This document shows positions 13,701 through 20,224 of a stretch of 20,224 nt of DNA, in pieces. The translations under genes and the position numbers were made by a program. The notes under the pieces were generated by a model. The model worked only from the letters and a program-made list of their open reading frames with translations. It ran no database searches and was not told the DNA's origin. Each line of letters opens with the position of its first letter. Position 1 is the stretch's first letter. This DNA comes from Elysia marginata. Its lineage: Eukaryota > Mollusca > Gastropoda > Plakobranchidae. Location of the stretch: assembly GCA_019649035.1 (NCBI GenBank), contig BMAT01008740.1:112742-132965 (forward strand), given 5' to 3'.

Positions 13701-16700
13701 GAGTTTTCTGAGCAGTGGCAGTTGGCGCTGCAGGATGATGGTGAATCCATGCTGGGGTAATACAGTAAAAAATATTTTTAAAAAACTTCATTGGTCTACG
13801 TGTTTGCATATAATCCTCTCTCTTGCAAAATCTTCTCTCTTCTCTCTCTACCCACCCACCATTTCTTATCCTTTTCTGGTCCCTATCATTCCATTTTTGG
13901 AAAGGGCCTGTGTAATTCTTCTTAAGTTTTAAAATCCTATTTGCGCTGCAGGCAACCAAGTGTACATGTATTTGAACCTGCTATATAAAACATTTTACAT
14001 AAAGAACAAAAATAAAAGCTGAAATTTGTGCACTCAGCATTTTACTTTATTTTGTACATGTCTTGCAGCCAGAGTGATTGAGTCGGAAGTCGGAAATTTT
14101 AATTTTGAGAAAACACCCTCAAAGGTAGATTTATTCATCTTTGCCTCTATATTTTATATGCTGCATTTTTTTGGAAGCTAAAATGATGTGTTGTTCAAAA
14201 TATCATTACCTTGTAATGCAAAGTTTGAGACTCCTGACTCATTCACCTGGGTTTCGATACATGTTGTTTTTATTTTCCCCCCATTTCCAGGTAAAGTACA
14301 ATGAAGTTCACAATATTTATTATAAAAAATTACCGTTTTTTTTGTCAAACTTTTTACTAATGATGTTTTAACCCTAAATAAATAATAAATAATAATAATA
14401 TATTGAATTTATATACCGCATAGAACATTTCCACTATATAACTAGCCTACCCTGAGGAGACCTTTCCCCTCTGTTTTTTTATTCTCCTACCGTATATTGG
14501 GTTGGTTGCAGTAAATGAAAAATCCTGCACAGCTTGTCAAGCAACCGGCCAATAACACCATCACATTGAAGCGAAGTGCTGTCATAGCCGACATGCTCAT
14601 ACGTCGCGTCAAGTAACCACCTAGAAATGTGCCCAGACCAGTGGCTACAAAAGACCTGGCAGCTGCAAGACAAAGAGAATTTTTTATGTTAGAAACTGGT
14701 TTGCATTCAGCTTGTGGTTGTAAATTCTTCGTATGTTGAATGAAGGCAAAAAAAAAAAGAAAAAAAGCAAGAGAAGGTCAGAGAAGGATTGCTAAGAAAC
14801 ATGTGTAGAAGTAAAAACTTGTGCTTTATATACTTTATTACCACATGTACTTGAACTCATACTCAATATGATAACACAGAAGCTATGAGGTATGAGACGA
14901 TTTTGAAATTAGTTAATTAAATAATTCAATATATTGTCACCACAAAAAATTGTAACTGTTCATTCTCATAGTTTTATTACATGCAAATGTAATAAGTTAT
15001 GAAGCTAATGTACAACTACATAGACTTAAGCAACTTCTTATTCTATAAGAATTAAAAAGCATAGGCTACGGACATCAGTATTAACGGAAGTCTCAAACAT
15101 TGCAATATGGTAGTCAATAGAAAGATCCGCTTTTGTATAAAGAGATAGCGGGCTCAGTCGCTGGCTTGGCAGGGTTGAAATTTAGTCCTAAAGATAGGCT
15201 ATCTAAACACATTTTCTTGCATTACTCAGGCGTAAAATAAGTACCAGATTGACGGCAGCAAAAAAACTTGTCAGTATGCTGGAGATACTGGTCATTCACC
15301 TGGTGCTCGTCTTTATGCATAGAAAGTATATCAGTTGGCAATGGCATCTTGAGTAACCAGGTAATGCTTTTTAAATAATAAAACAGGCTGAAGTGTTAAG
15401 CATTTATGTATCATTTTATCTCATGTTCAAATGGTCTTTGGATTGGTTGTTTGAATTTTAACATCTCTTTTCAACTACAAGGTTATATCAGAGACAACGC
15501 TTGGGACAATTGAAAGCGTGCTGCCACACTGTGATGTAAGGAGCGCTTGCATACACAACACCCAGTCATATTATCCTGACATCGGGCGGACCAGACTTAG
15601 CACTAAATCCATAATGCCAGACACTTTAGGCGGATCAGCTGCTAATTTTAAAGTCCTTAGTTTGACTCGGCTGGGGATCGAACCCACACCTCCCAATCTC
15701 TGAGCAAGTATCTTACCGCTAGGCCACAGAGCCAGTCTGAATGGTCTTTGGAAGTTACCGACTATGATATGATTGGGATATACAGTATATGAAGGACATG
15801 TTAGTTGGCCACGATTTTGAAGAGTAAGAATAGAGACCAAATTTAATATTTCATTCTTTGGACCACTTGAATATGCAATCAATACACCATGTAAACTGTT
15901 TTTACTCACCCATTGTATAGTTGGCTACATGTGCAGGCATATCAAATACTTGCTCTAGATACTTTGCAGTGTAACCATTGGCACTGACAGCAAAAATTAT
16001 ACATGCACTGCAAAGATTCATCAGGACAAAAACTGGATTTTTCCATAGCCGTATCTGGCAGGCAATAAATTCTGGATGAATAATCAAACAAAGATACCAA
16101 TGGAGAATCAATGCTGTGAGTGAAGCAGTGCAGGGATATAAAGTGAAATTGTGTTTATAAATTACATGCTCATAAAAGAAAAAATTTAATATTCTAATTT
16201 GCAGGATCAACATAACACAAAGTAAAGAAAACATCGGTGTAAACCTCCAAATTTGAAGTCTGAGAATCCAAATTTTTCATAATTTGAAGTTTTTTACAAG
16301 GTAGATTTCTTTCTCCTCTTTGGCTTTGTTAGATTTGAACTCATAATTTGAAGTTCATGAAGTTTAGTTCTTGAGGCCCACAAAAAATTATTCCTTCTTA
16401 ATCCATAGCAGTTTCATTTCTCCAAAGCTTGAAAAAGTTTTACCTCTGGTAAAAGTGATGAATACATGGAACTTTGCTGCCACTGTATCTCGGTTAGAAA
16501 ATTCATGCAGCTCTTGGGACATATGCTTATTTTGCCTGCTTGTGGCACTCTCTAGCAATGGGAGATCATCTACTCTAGTAAAAAGGGAAATACAGAATAC
16601 AGATTTGTAAAACATTACAGAAATTACTAAGATGCATGATTTACAGTCTATGTGCTCCATTGTTACGAATAATAAAGACTGCAGTTTGTTGTTTAGAAAT

Positions 16701-19700
16701 CGGCACATCATTCATGGAATACCTCATGTACTCACTATTTGTGTTATGCAAGCACAAGTTTTGTGAACTACAGTATATAAAGAGAATATACATTTTTTGT
16801 ATCTCTTTCTTTTACATAAGTTTTTTTCTAATGCAATTGTTACATTCTGAAAAACGAGAAAATAATCGTATGTGTTAATGCAGAGTGCATAACTAGGGCT
16901 TAGAAATAAACCCTGAAACCCTGATCTTTCTGGTCTTTTTCTACTTTTTGAACGCTAAACTTTTTTTGTAGTATGACTTTTAAAATTCTAGATTCAAGAC
17001 TTTATAATGTACCAATCACCACTGCAGTATACAAGTACCCAGATCATTTTGCCTGTTGAGAATTCAAGCGAGGTAAAAAAAAAAAACCAACAGAATAAAA
17101 GCATTTTACTGAAAAAAAATTCTTCAGTCTGATTTTCCATAATTAAAACAAATTTTAGAAGTGGAAGCTAAGATAAAAGTAAAATAGACAGCACATAGCA
17201 GTTAGCTTGCTAAATCTTATCTCAATCCTCACTATGGCACAAGAAAAAAGTAGACCTGCTAGTAATATTTATCTAATAAAAAAGCTGGAGGTCTGTCTGT
17301 GACTCAACATTACCAACTGCCTGGCTCTCCTTTAAAAAAAAGTAAAAGTCCATATAACTATTCTATTTCTTTTATTTGTCCGCGGCAAGAAAAATTGTTT
17401 TTAATGGTCTGACGTCAGAGATATAGGCCACATAATTGTATGTAATTCCTACCCAACTTTTGAAGACACCATCTTCTTGTTAGCGTGATGGGACGGCAGT
17501 CGTCTCGGGAAGAGTTGAAGCGGGAGTGACAAAGCTACAGTTACCAGGCCGAGCGTCAAGTAACCCAGCCACCATGCCCCAACCCACCTCGGGTGTTTTG
17601 GATCAAGGTCCGTTGCTGAGAATGAAGATTGGGTTAAACATACAGCCTACATGAGGAAAAGTTATAACTGAAAGAAGTGGAAAATTAAAAAAGATTTTTT
17701 ATAAATGGCGAGTATTGGGATGCAGCCATGATCAGGGAACAACTCTTGCAGTACCGGTATGAGATGTAAGTTAAACCACAGAAAATAATGAGACTACATG
17801 TACAAAATTTCTCACACACAGCAGAAATGAGTGCAGTGTGACGTTGTAAACCTGAGAAAAAGCCCTTAAAGTCGCCTCTTCTTCTTTTTTATGTTTTAAC
17901 CAACAAGAGCTTTATTACCGGTACCTTATAAAAAAATATTGATAACTTCATGAAATTGTTGACGTCTAGAAGCTAGAAAAAGAACATAACTGCATTGTTT
18001 GAAAAAAAAACAAATATCCCAAGTTTCACTTTTTAAGCTGTTGCAATGGTTGCAAGACAACCACAACATAAGAATTTAATTGCATACATATAATCATAGC
18101 ATGAAACCGTACAGATACACACAGATTTTCCTCCCTCACACAAATAATTGGAAGATGCAAAAACAAGCAATAATTGTGACTCAACACGAGAAAACCCAGC
18201 TAAAGAAGGTAAAAACTAAAAATATACTAGATGGCTATGGATTTCTTTGTTGAACCAAAAAAAAAAAAAAGAACTAATAAAGCAGTAGCACAGAAAAATA
18301 GATAGTCCAAATGCCTAAGCATTATTTTCACTTTTATAGATCTGACCTGAAAAATTCATTTCAGATGCACACCATTGTGAACTGAAACAGGTGGGACTCA
18401 CCTTCTAAAGTGACGTAAATCTGACTGAAGACCCCGCCAGCAAGAAAAGCCAGCACAGGACCCATCACACTGCAGGTTATCATGATGCCTGGACCACAAT
18501 GAAAACACAGTTTTGAAAAAAGGATGAGCTATTTTTTTGTGGTGCTTCAAGTTCTAATTGTGTGATTCAGGCACAAGCCGCAAATAAAAAAAAAAAAGAG
18601 AAAAAGAGCTGGAATAAAGATTGTCAAGGAAAACAGTTCATTCTCTAAGAAATTGTATTGATAAAAAAAAACACTTGAGAACTCGAGTATAAATAATACA
18701 TTCAATTGTAATTAGGCATGAATCTTTTCAATAAAAACGAGTATTTGAAAAACAAAATAAACATGGAACTTTTCATCCTTTCTTTCCAGCACATCCCGTT
18801 CATCGATAATTAAGATGACCAACTAAAAAAAAAAAAGGATCGTGCATACGCGCAGTCCTTTTGGAATTCCTATGATATATATTCATATCATTGTGAAATT
18901 ACAACAGCTTTCACAATACACCATCCCACATGTTCCACATAGTTATGTTTTTATGTTTTGTTTAACACAGTGGTACACTTTGCCACACTTAAATTACAAA
19001 AAACAATAAATTAGTGGAATTGCACAAACTTGTTCGGTTGGGACTTTCAACTTTTAATGTAAAAAAGGAATTGTTTAATGTGCCCTGTAGACCATATCTC
19101 TTCTTTGTGAAACGTATTGGAAATCAATGTAGTTACGAGAACAGTCTACATCAGTATGGTCACATTCTGTTAAAATCAGCTCAAATTATTATTATGTAGG
19201 GGGGGGGAGAGTCTACATGTTATAGTCCACTAACTTTTCAAGTTATAATTCAAAGAATTTCACATTAAGGCATTCCTAGTGAGACATTGACATGGATGAG
19301 ACAACAAATCTGCAAATCCCTGAGAAAAAAAAATTAATCACCTTCAAACATACCTTCTGCTCATAATTTGAGGAAAATATCAACTTGTCCAAATGAGTCA
19401 GATATCAAACTTTTCTCATTCAAAGACCAATGTAGTCGTGAGCTTTTAAACTATTTAAAATAGCTTCAAGCATAAGTTTATAATACTTTCTGTTTCATCG
19501 GAACATTAAGAAATAAAAAAACTTCTCACATCCGCAGGAGGGAACTATTCTATACAAATTAATGTTCATTTGAGAACTATGCCTTATCATAGGGCTCACA
19601 GCCGGTGCTCATTCAAAGTTTTCGTTGAGTCATGAAAAACATTTTTGAATGTTCCTTTAGCATACCTGAATAAAATCCTGTGTTTGTTTTCTTCGTATTG

Positions 19701-19842
19701 TTGTCAACGTATGTGACTGCAAAAGACAGACGTGGACCTTTGCCAAAACCTTGGATGACCATGCCTGTCACAATGATGGCAAGAGAGATAAACGCAATAT
19801 GTTCTTGTGGACTCCCTGATGCTGACCACGACCTGCCATCTC
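10478..19842 (-). CDS. SLCO: Organic anion transporting polypeptide (SLCO/OATP), C-terminal ten exons
   Basis: Plasma-membrane transporter of the OATP family (major facilitator fold, 12 TM), which moves amphipathic organic anions such as steroid conjugates, eicosanoids or thyroid hormone. Exons on the minus strand: 19842-19666, 18488-18402, 17615-17453, 16574-16444, 16071-15910, 14662-14491, 13751-13616, 12240-12080, 11057-10993 and 10716-10478. They join without a frame break into 496 complete residues and a stop. Diagnostic parts are GFGKGPRLSFAVTYVDNN, the OATP signature PRWVGAWWLGYL before TM6, KNPVF before TM7, a Kazal-like loop 5 with eleven cysteines, and the closing SLIDGVCSVWG..CG..GHC block. 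Full OATPs are about 650-720 residues, so 150-200 N-terminal residues lie beyond the window. Introns are GT/AG throughout. Subfamily and substrate cannot be assigned. The neighbour KARS is unrelated and convergent. Confidence 0.95.
10993..11057 (-). CDS. SLCO: SLCO exon: cytoplasmic turn and start of TM11
   Basis: A short exon of 65 bases (1 + 21 codons + 1) after TTTGCAG, with donor GTATTT. With the split Arg it reads RCVNDRDKTASMGLQSFTNS and LL. This matches the OATP stretch RxVxxxxKxxAxGxQxxxxRxL between TM10 and TM11. Short length makes it easy to miss, but the phase fits on both sides. Confidence 0.93.
11448..11460. repeat. Target-site duplication of SINE A, left copy
   Basis: TGTTCTAGCCAGA, identical to 11712-11724. 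Perfect identity implies a fairly recent insertion, or at least that neither short copy has yet mutated. Confidence 0.9.
11461..11711 (-). mobile_element. SINE A, tRNA-derived, intact
   Basis: A 251-base element flanked by identical 13-bp copies of TGTTCTAGCCAGA (11448-11460 and 11712-11724), the mark of reverse-transcribed insertion. Read on the minus strand it opens with a tRNA-like head. Box A is TAGCTCGGTTGGTAG (11700-11686) and box B is GATTCGAAACC (within 11657-11645), both promoters for RNA polymerase III. A central core follows at 11620-11591, then the block GTGGCAGCCCG...AATTGTC (11551-11532), and the tail ends in ATCTATCAA. It carries no protein. It sits in an SLCO intron in the transcribed orientation. 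It is more GC-rich than its flanks. Confidence 0.88.
11712..11724. repeat. Target-site duplication of SINE A, right copy
   Basis: TGTTCTAGCCAGA, next to the tRNA-like head of SINE A. Confidence 0.9.
12080..12240 (-). CDS. SLCO: SLCO exon: end of loop 5 and TM10
   Basis: Acceptor TATTCCAG, donor GTAAGA, phase 0 start and two bases over at the end. It encodes VYWYSDCSCIERGTAYAG, ICPYGC, then TM10 (GYILFSALTAFCQTITIM) and PKIIVFI. The DCSC...GxCPxxC cysteines close the Kazal-like loop, bringing the count in loop 5 to eleven, as in human OATP1B1. The downstream Pro and Arg precede the conserved cytoplasmic turn. Confidence 0.95.
12241..13615 (-). other. SLCO intron holding SINE C
   Basis: GT/AG intron of 1,375 bases. 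It contains the SINE-like element at about 13290-13522 and three TACATGTA octamers (12487, 12990, 13242). Open stretches at 12427-12699 (+) and 12772-13100 (both strands) look random. Confidence 0.8.
13290..13522 (-). mobile_element. SINE C, tRNA-like head with RTE/BovB-like 3' region
   Basis: Read on the minus strand, the head has a box A-like GATGCAATTGGTAGG (13512-13498) and a degenerate box B (AGGTCAATGCC, 13470-13460). The 3' part includes GCAATGGCAAACTACCTCA (13360 downward) and then GTGCCTGAAAAAT, which recalls the AATGGCAAcCCACT...TTGCCTGGAAAAT end of RTE-type LINEs such as BovB. Ends are uncertain. The only candidate duplication is TCAAGAC (13283-13289 and 13523-13529), just 7 bases. 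The resemblance to RTE tails is from memory. Confidence 0.6.
13616..13751 (-). CDS. SLCO: SLCO exon: Kazal-like part of extracellular loop 5
   Basis: Acceptor TTACCCCAG, donor GTAAGT, 1 base + 45 codons. It encodes SCSANCHCSENSYFPVCG, then VDGLTYYSPCQAGCAKVF. The Cys-x3-Cys-x-Cys...PVCGxDGxTYxSPCxAGC arrangement is the Kazal-like motif of OATP loop 5, whose cysteines are disulphide bonded and needed for surface delivery in studied human OATPs. No cysteine appears to be missing. The longer open frame 13612-13959 on the same strand reads this exon out of frame. Confidence 0.97.
13752..14490 (-). other. SLCO intron with AAT/GCGC-type repeat fragment
   Basis: GT/AG intron of 739 bases. It holds an AAT-rich tract and a degenerate dispersed repeat (14379-14432), and one TACATGTA at 13963. 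A CT-rich run at 13815-13860 carries no exon. Confidence 0.8.
14379..14432. repeat. AAT microsatellite with dispersed-repeat start, degenerate copy
   Basis: (AAT)n followed by TTGAATTTATATACCGCA and TAGAACATTTCC. It parallels the better copy at 20036-20113 (AAT tract, ATTTATAAAGCGC, TTTCC). The GCGC core is damaged to CCGC here. AAT tracts leading into ATTTATATAGCGC are a common dispersed repeat type in marine invertebrate genomes. Confidence 0.55.
14491..14662 (-). CDS. SLCO: SLCO exon: TM8 and TM9
   Basis: Acceptor TTGTCTTGCAG, donor GTAGGA. The 172 bases are 2 + 56 codons + 2. It encodes AARSFVATGLGTFLGGYLTR (TM8, ending in the conserved GGYL(x)R(R/K) turn), RMSMSAMTALRFN, TM9 (VMVLLAGCLTSCAGFFIY) and CNQPNI, the first cysteine of loop 5. 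A misleading 64-codon open frame on the same strand (14479-14673) is this exon in the wrong frame. Confidence 0.95.
15125..15260 (+). mobile_element. SINE D, eroded, with a cephalopod-SINE-like core
   Basis: On the + strand a worn box A-like GGCTCAGTCGCTGG (15151-15164) and box B-like GGGTTGAAATTTAG are followed by TAAAATAAGTACCAGATTGA (15233-15252). The latter closely resembles the GATAAAATAAGTACCAGTTGA block conserved in octopus and squid SINEs (the Ceph domain). The spacing of boxes A and B is short, so part of the head seems deleted. I see no target-site duplication and cannot fix the ends. Confidence 0.5.
15430..15442. repeat. Target-site duplication of SINE B, left copy
   Basis: AATGGTCTTTGGA, identical to 15740-15752. 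Confidence 0.92.
15443..15739 (-). mobile_element. SINE B, tRNA-derived, intact
   Basis: A 297-base element between perfect 13-bp copies of AATGGTCTTTGGA (15430-15442 and 15740-15752). The minus strand opens CAGACTGGCTCTGTGGCC, with box A GTGGCCTAGCGGTAAG (15727-15712) and a near-perfect box B GGGTTCGATCCCC (15685-15673). The core at 15594-15565 matches that of SINE A at 23 of 30 positions by my count. The block GTGGCAGCACG...AATTGTC (15527-15505) is also shared. The tail ends AAAATTCAAACAACCAA. The head resembles a different tRNA from that of SINE A. The chance open frame of 112 codons across it is not a gene. Confidence 0.9.
15740..15752. repeat. Target-site duplication of SINE B, right copy
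   Basis: AATGGTCTTTGGA, adjoining the tRNA-like head of SINE B. Confidence 0.92.
15910..16071 (-). CDS. SLCO: SLCO exon: TM7 and loop 4
   Basis: Acceptor TTCATCCAG, donor GTGAGT. It encodes EFIACQIRLWKNPVFVL (the Glu codon is split), TM7 (MNLCSACIIFAVSANGYTAK) and the YLEQVFDMPAHVANYTMG segment that in OATPs reads KYxExQFGxSxxxA. Asn-Tyr-Thr near the end is an N-glycosylation sequon, but it lies close to TM8, so use is doubtful. A second in-frame-looking AG 17 bases downstream would put the exon out of phase and is rejected. Confidence 0.94.
16072..16443 (-). other. SLCO intron with a 15-bp direct repeat
   Basis: GT/AG intron of 372 bases. TCATAATTTGAAGTT occurs at 16277-16291 and again at 16341-16355, with a related AAATTTGAAGT nearby (about 16250). 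It reads open on the minus strand for part of its length, but the frame is not continuous with the flanking exons. Confidence 0.75.
16444..16574 (-). CDS. SLCO: SLCO exon: variable cytoplasmic loop between TM6 and TM7
   Basis: Acceptor after a clean pyrimidine tract (TTTCCCTTTTTACTAG), donor GTAAAA. The 131 bases are 1 + 43 codons + 1, and both phases match the neighbouring exons. It encodes VDDLPLLESATSRQNKHMSQ, then ELHEFSNRDTVAAKF and HVFITFTR. The last part takes the place of the FxxFxxxLxxLLKNPxF lead-in before TM7. The middle is hydrophilic and not conserved, as expected for this loop. Called from splice signals and phase more than from similarity, so less certain than the others. Confidence 0.78.
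16575..17452 (-). other. SLCO intron, no further feature seen
   Basis: GT/AG intron of 878 bases, AT-rich with short poly-A runs. I find no exon, RNA gene or mobile element. Confidence 0.75.
17453..17615 (-). CDS. SLCO: SLCO exon: OATP family signature and TM6
   Basis: Acceptor TTCTCAG, donor GTAGGA. It encodes TDLDPKHPRWVGAWWLGYLT, the family signature (D-x-RW-[IV]-GAWW-x-G-[GA]-F-L) with Tyr in place of the usual Phe, then TM6 (LGLVTVALSLPLQLFP) and the start of the cytoplasmic loop (RRLPSHHANKKMVSSKV). The signature aromatic residues are considered critical for transport in studied OATPs. An alternative donor five bases earlier (GTTGGG) was dropped because the chosen one puts the next exon in phase. 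Confidence 0.96.
17616..18401 (-). other. SLCO intron with two TACCGGTA palindromes
   Basis: GT/AG intron of 786 bases. The octamer TACCGGTA occurs at 17752-17759 and 17916-17923, and TACATGTA at 17795-17802. No exon is seen. Confidence 0.75.
18402..18488 (-). CDS. SLCO: SLCO exon: TM5
   Basis: Acceptor GTCCAG and strong donor GTGAGT. The 87 bases are 2 + 28 codons + 1, matching the flanking exons. It encodes IMITCSVMGPVLAFLAG, then GVFSQIYVTLE, a single membrane helix with the Gly-Pro-x-x-x-Phe-x-x-Gly-x-x-x-Ser pattern typical of OATP TM5, followed by the start of extracellular loop 3. Confidence 0.94.
18489..19665 (-). other. SLCO intron with simple runs only
   Basis: GT/AG intron of 1,177 bases. 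It holds poly-A tracts (about 18588-18598 and 18824-18836) and a nine-G run at 19199-19207. The + strand open stretch 19014-19199 has no family likeness. Confidence 0.75.
19666..19842 (-). CDS. SLCO: SLCO exon: end of loop 2, TM4, GxGxGPxLxF...YVDNN
   Basis: Acceptor ACCATCAG, donor GTATGC. Two bases complete an upstream codon, then 58 codons and one base. Residues DGRSWSASGSPQEHIAF precede a hydrophobic helix (ISLAIIVTGMVIQGFG) and the conserved KGPRLSFAVTYVDNN segment, in which OATPs usually read (I/F)GxxPxxxLGxSYxDDN. KKTNTGFYSG leads into TM5. This is the most upstream exon I find; nothing coding is seen from 19843 to 20224. A weaker point is the exact acceptor, but the frame downstream fixes the phase. 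Confidence 0.9.
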
Positions 19843-20035
19843 CTGATGGTATAAAGACACAAAATACATTGCAATCTAACCATTACTAGTGCATTAAGCT
19901 ATACAATCTACTACGCAATCTATGAAACTTATTTTGATATCTTATTTAGGTCTGAGGTTTATACGCACTTAAAAACATTGAATCCAAGTGGCGTCATATA
20001 CAAAATGGAGAAAATTAGACTTCGAGTTTTCATAT

Positions 20036-20113
20036 TGTAATAATAATAATAATGTAGATTATTTATAAAGCGCTTTCCCCAAAAACATTTAGCTCAAAGC
20101 GCTATTACATATT
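20036..20113. repeat. Dispersed repeat: AAT tract plus AGCGCTTT inverted repeat
   Basis: (AAT)n is followed by GATTATTTATAAAGCGCTTT, then after 19 bases by AAAGCGCT. AGCGCTTT (20069-20076) and AAAGCGCT (20096-20103) are perfect inverted copies that could form a hairpin. Such AAT...ATTTATAAAGCGC...CAAAGCGCT units are widely dispersed in invertebrate genomes; the class is not settled in my knowledge. Confidence 0.65.
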
Positions 20114-20187
20114 AAAAACTCACTCATACAATACCACTATGGCAAAGAAAGTGTAACATAAAAATAATAAGTAGGCTATATTATTTG

Positions 20188-20199
20188 CACACACACACA
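20188..20199. repeat. (CA)6 microsatellite
   Basis: Six CA dinucleotides followed by an imperfect CCACACA extension near the window edge. Confidence 0.85.
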
Positions 20200-20224
20200 T
20201 CCACACATGCATGATCTAGGACAT

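Larger units (their letters stand above)
14663..15909 (-). other. SLCO intron holding SINE D fossil and SINE B
   Basis: GT/AG intron of 1,247 bases. Two SINE-like elements lie in it in opposite orientation, at about 15125-15260 (+) and 15443-15739 (-). The remainder is AT-rich without features. Confidence 0.85.
19843..20224 (-). other. SLCO upstream intron (partial)
   Basis: Sequence upstream of the first visible SLCO exon. It contains the AAT/AGCGCTTT repeat (20036-20113) and a (CA)6 tract (20188-20199). No exon was found up to the window edge. Confidence 0.75.

Noticed and set aside
13612-13959. 115-codon open frame on the minus strand
   Set aside because: It overlaps the Kazal exon of SLCO but reads it in the wrong frame; the correct frame gives the PVCGxDGxTY motif with proper splice sites.
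14479-14673. 64-codon open frame on the minus strand
   Set aside because: An out-of-frame reading of the TM8/TM9 exon of SLCO.
15673-15739. A functional tRNA gene on the minus strand (and likewise at 11645-11711)
   Set aside because: The heads do not close into a proper acceptor stem and are followed by SINE body and bounded by target-site duplications.
15571-15909. 112-codon open frame on the minus strand
   Set aside because: It runs through SINE B and intron sequence; the peptide includes a translation of the tRNA-like head.
16371-16610. Open frames on the + strand over the loop exon and at 19680-19889
   Set aside because: Antisense shadows of SLCO exons; no splice context or family likeness.
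17453-17458. Donor GTTGGG at 17457 joined directly to an acceptor before 16054
   Set aside because: Although in frame, it skips the loop and uses a poor donor; the three-exon solution satisfies all phases and gives a normal OATP loop length.

Overview
This is a piece of an animal nuclear genome. AT-rich introns with GT/AG borders split two recognisable genes whose 3' halves face each other. There are no operons, ribosome binding sites, CRISPR arrays or prokaryotic genes. A mollusc, perhaps a gastropod, is my best guess. It rests on the tRNA-derived SINEs in the introns, one of which carries a block resembling the core of cephalopod SINEs, and on a surplus of palindromes such as TACATGTA and GTAGGCCTAC. 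The taxon is inferred and not proven.

Left part (206-4341, + strand): the last four coding exons of lysyl-tRNA synthetase (KARS/LysRS). They encode about 150 residues, the C-terminal part of the class II catalytic domain including motif 3, followed by a Pro/Thr/Ser/Ala-rich tail. The 5' exons lie outside the window. A 3' UTR and 3' flank follow.

Middle (about 5.8-9.1 kb): intergenic DNA with no gene that I can support. It holds a 77-bp duplication, a 37-bp tandem pair, a possible pogo-like transposon end and copies of GTAGGCCTAC. At 9076-9094 a small inverted repeat carries a poly(A) signal on each strand.

Right part (19842 down to 10478, - strand): ten consecutive coding exons of an organic anion transporting polypeptide (SLCO/OATP). 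They encode 496 complete residues plus a split first codon and a stop. All splice phases agree. The reading covers TM4 to TM12, the family signature around RWVGAWW, the cysteine-rich Kazal-like loop 5 and the C terminus. The N-terminal 150-200 residues lie beyond 20224.

The two genes are convergent neighbours with unrelated jobs: aminoacylation of tRNA-Lys, and membrane uptake of organic anions. The transporter introns hold four SINE-like elements. Two of them (11461-11711 and 15443-15739) are intact, each with a perfect 13-bp target-site duplication. These two have different tRNA-like heads but share a central core and a second 3' block. I found no new gene system here. The most rewarding material is the SINE set and the repeated palindromes.
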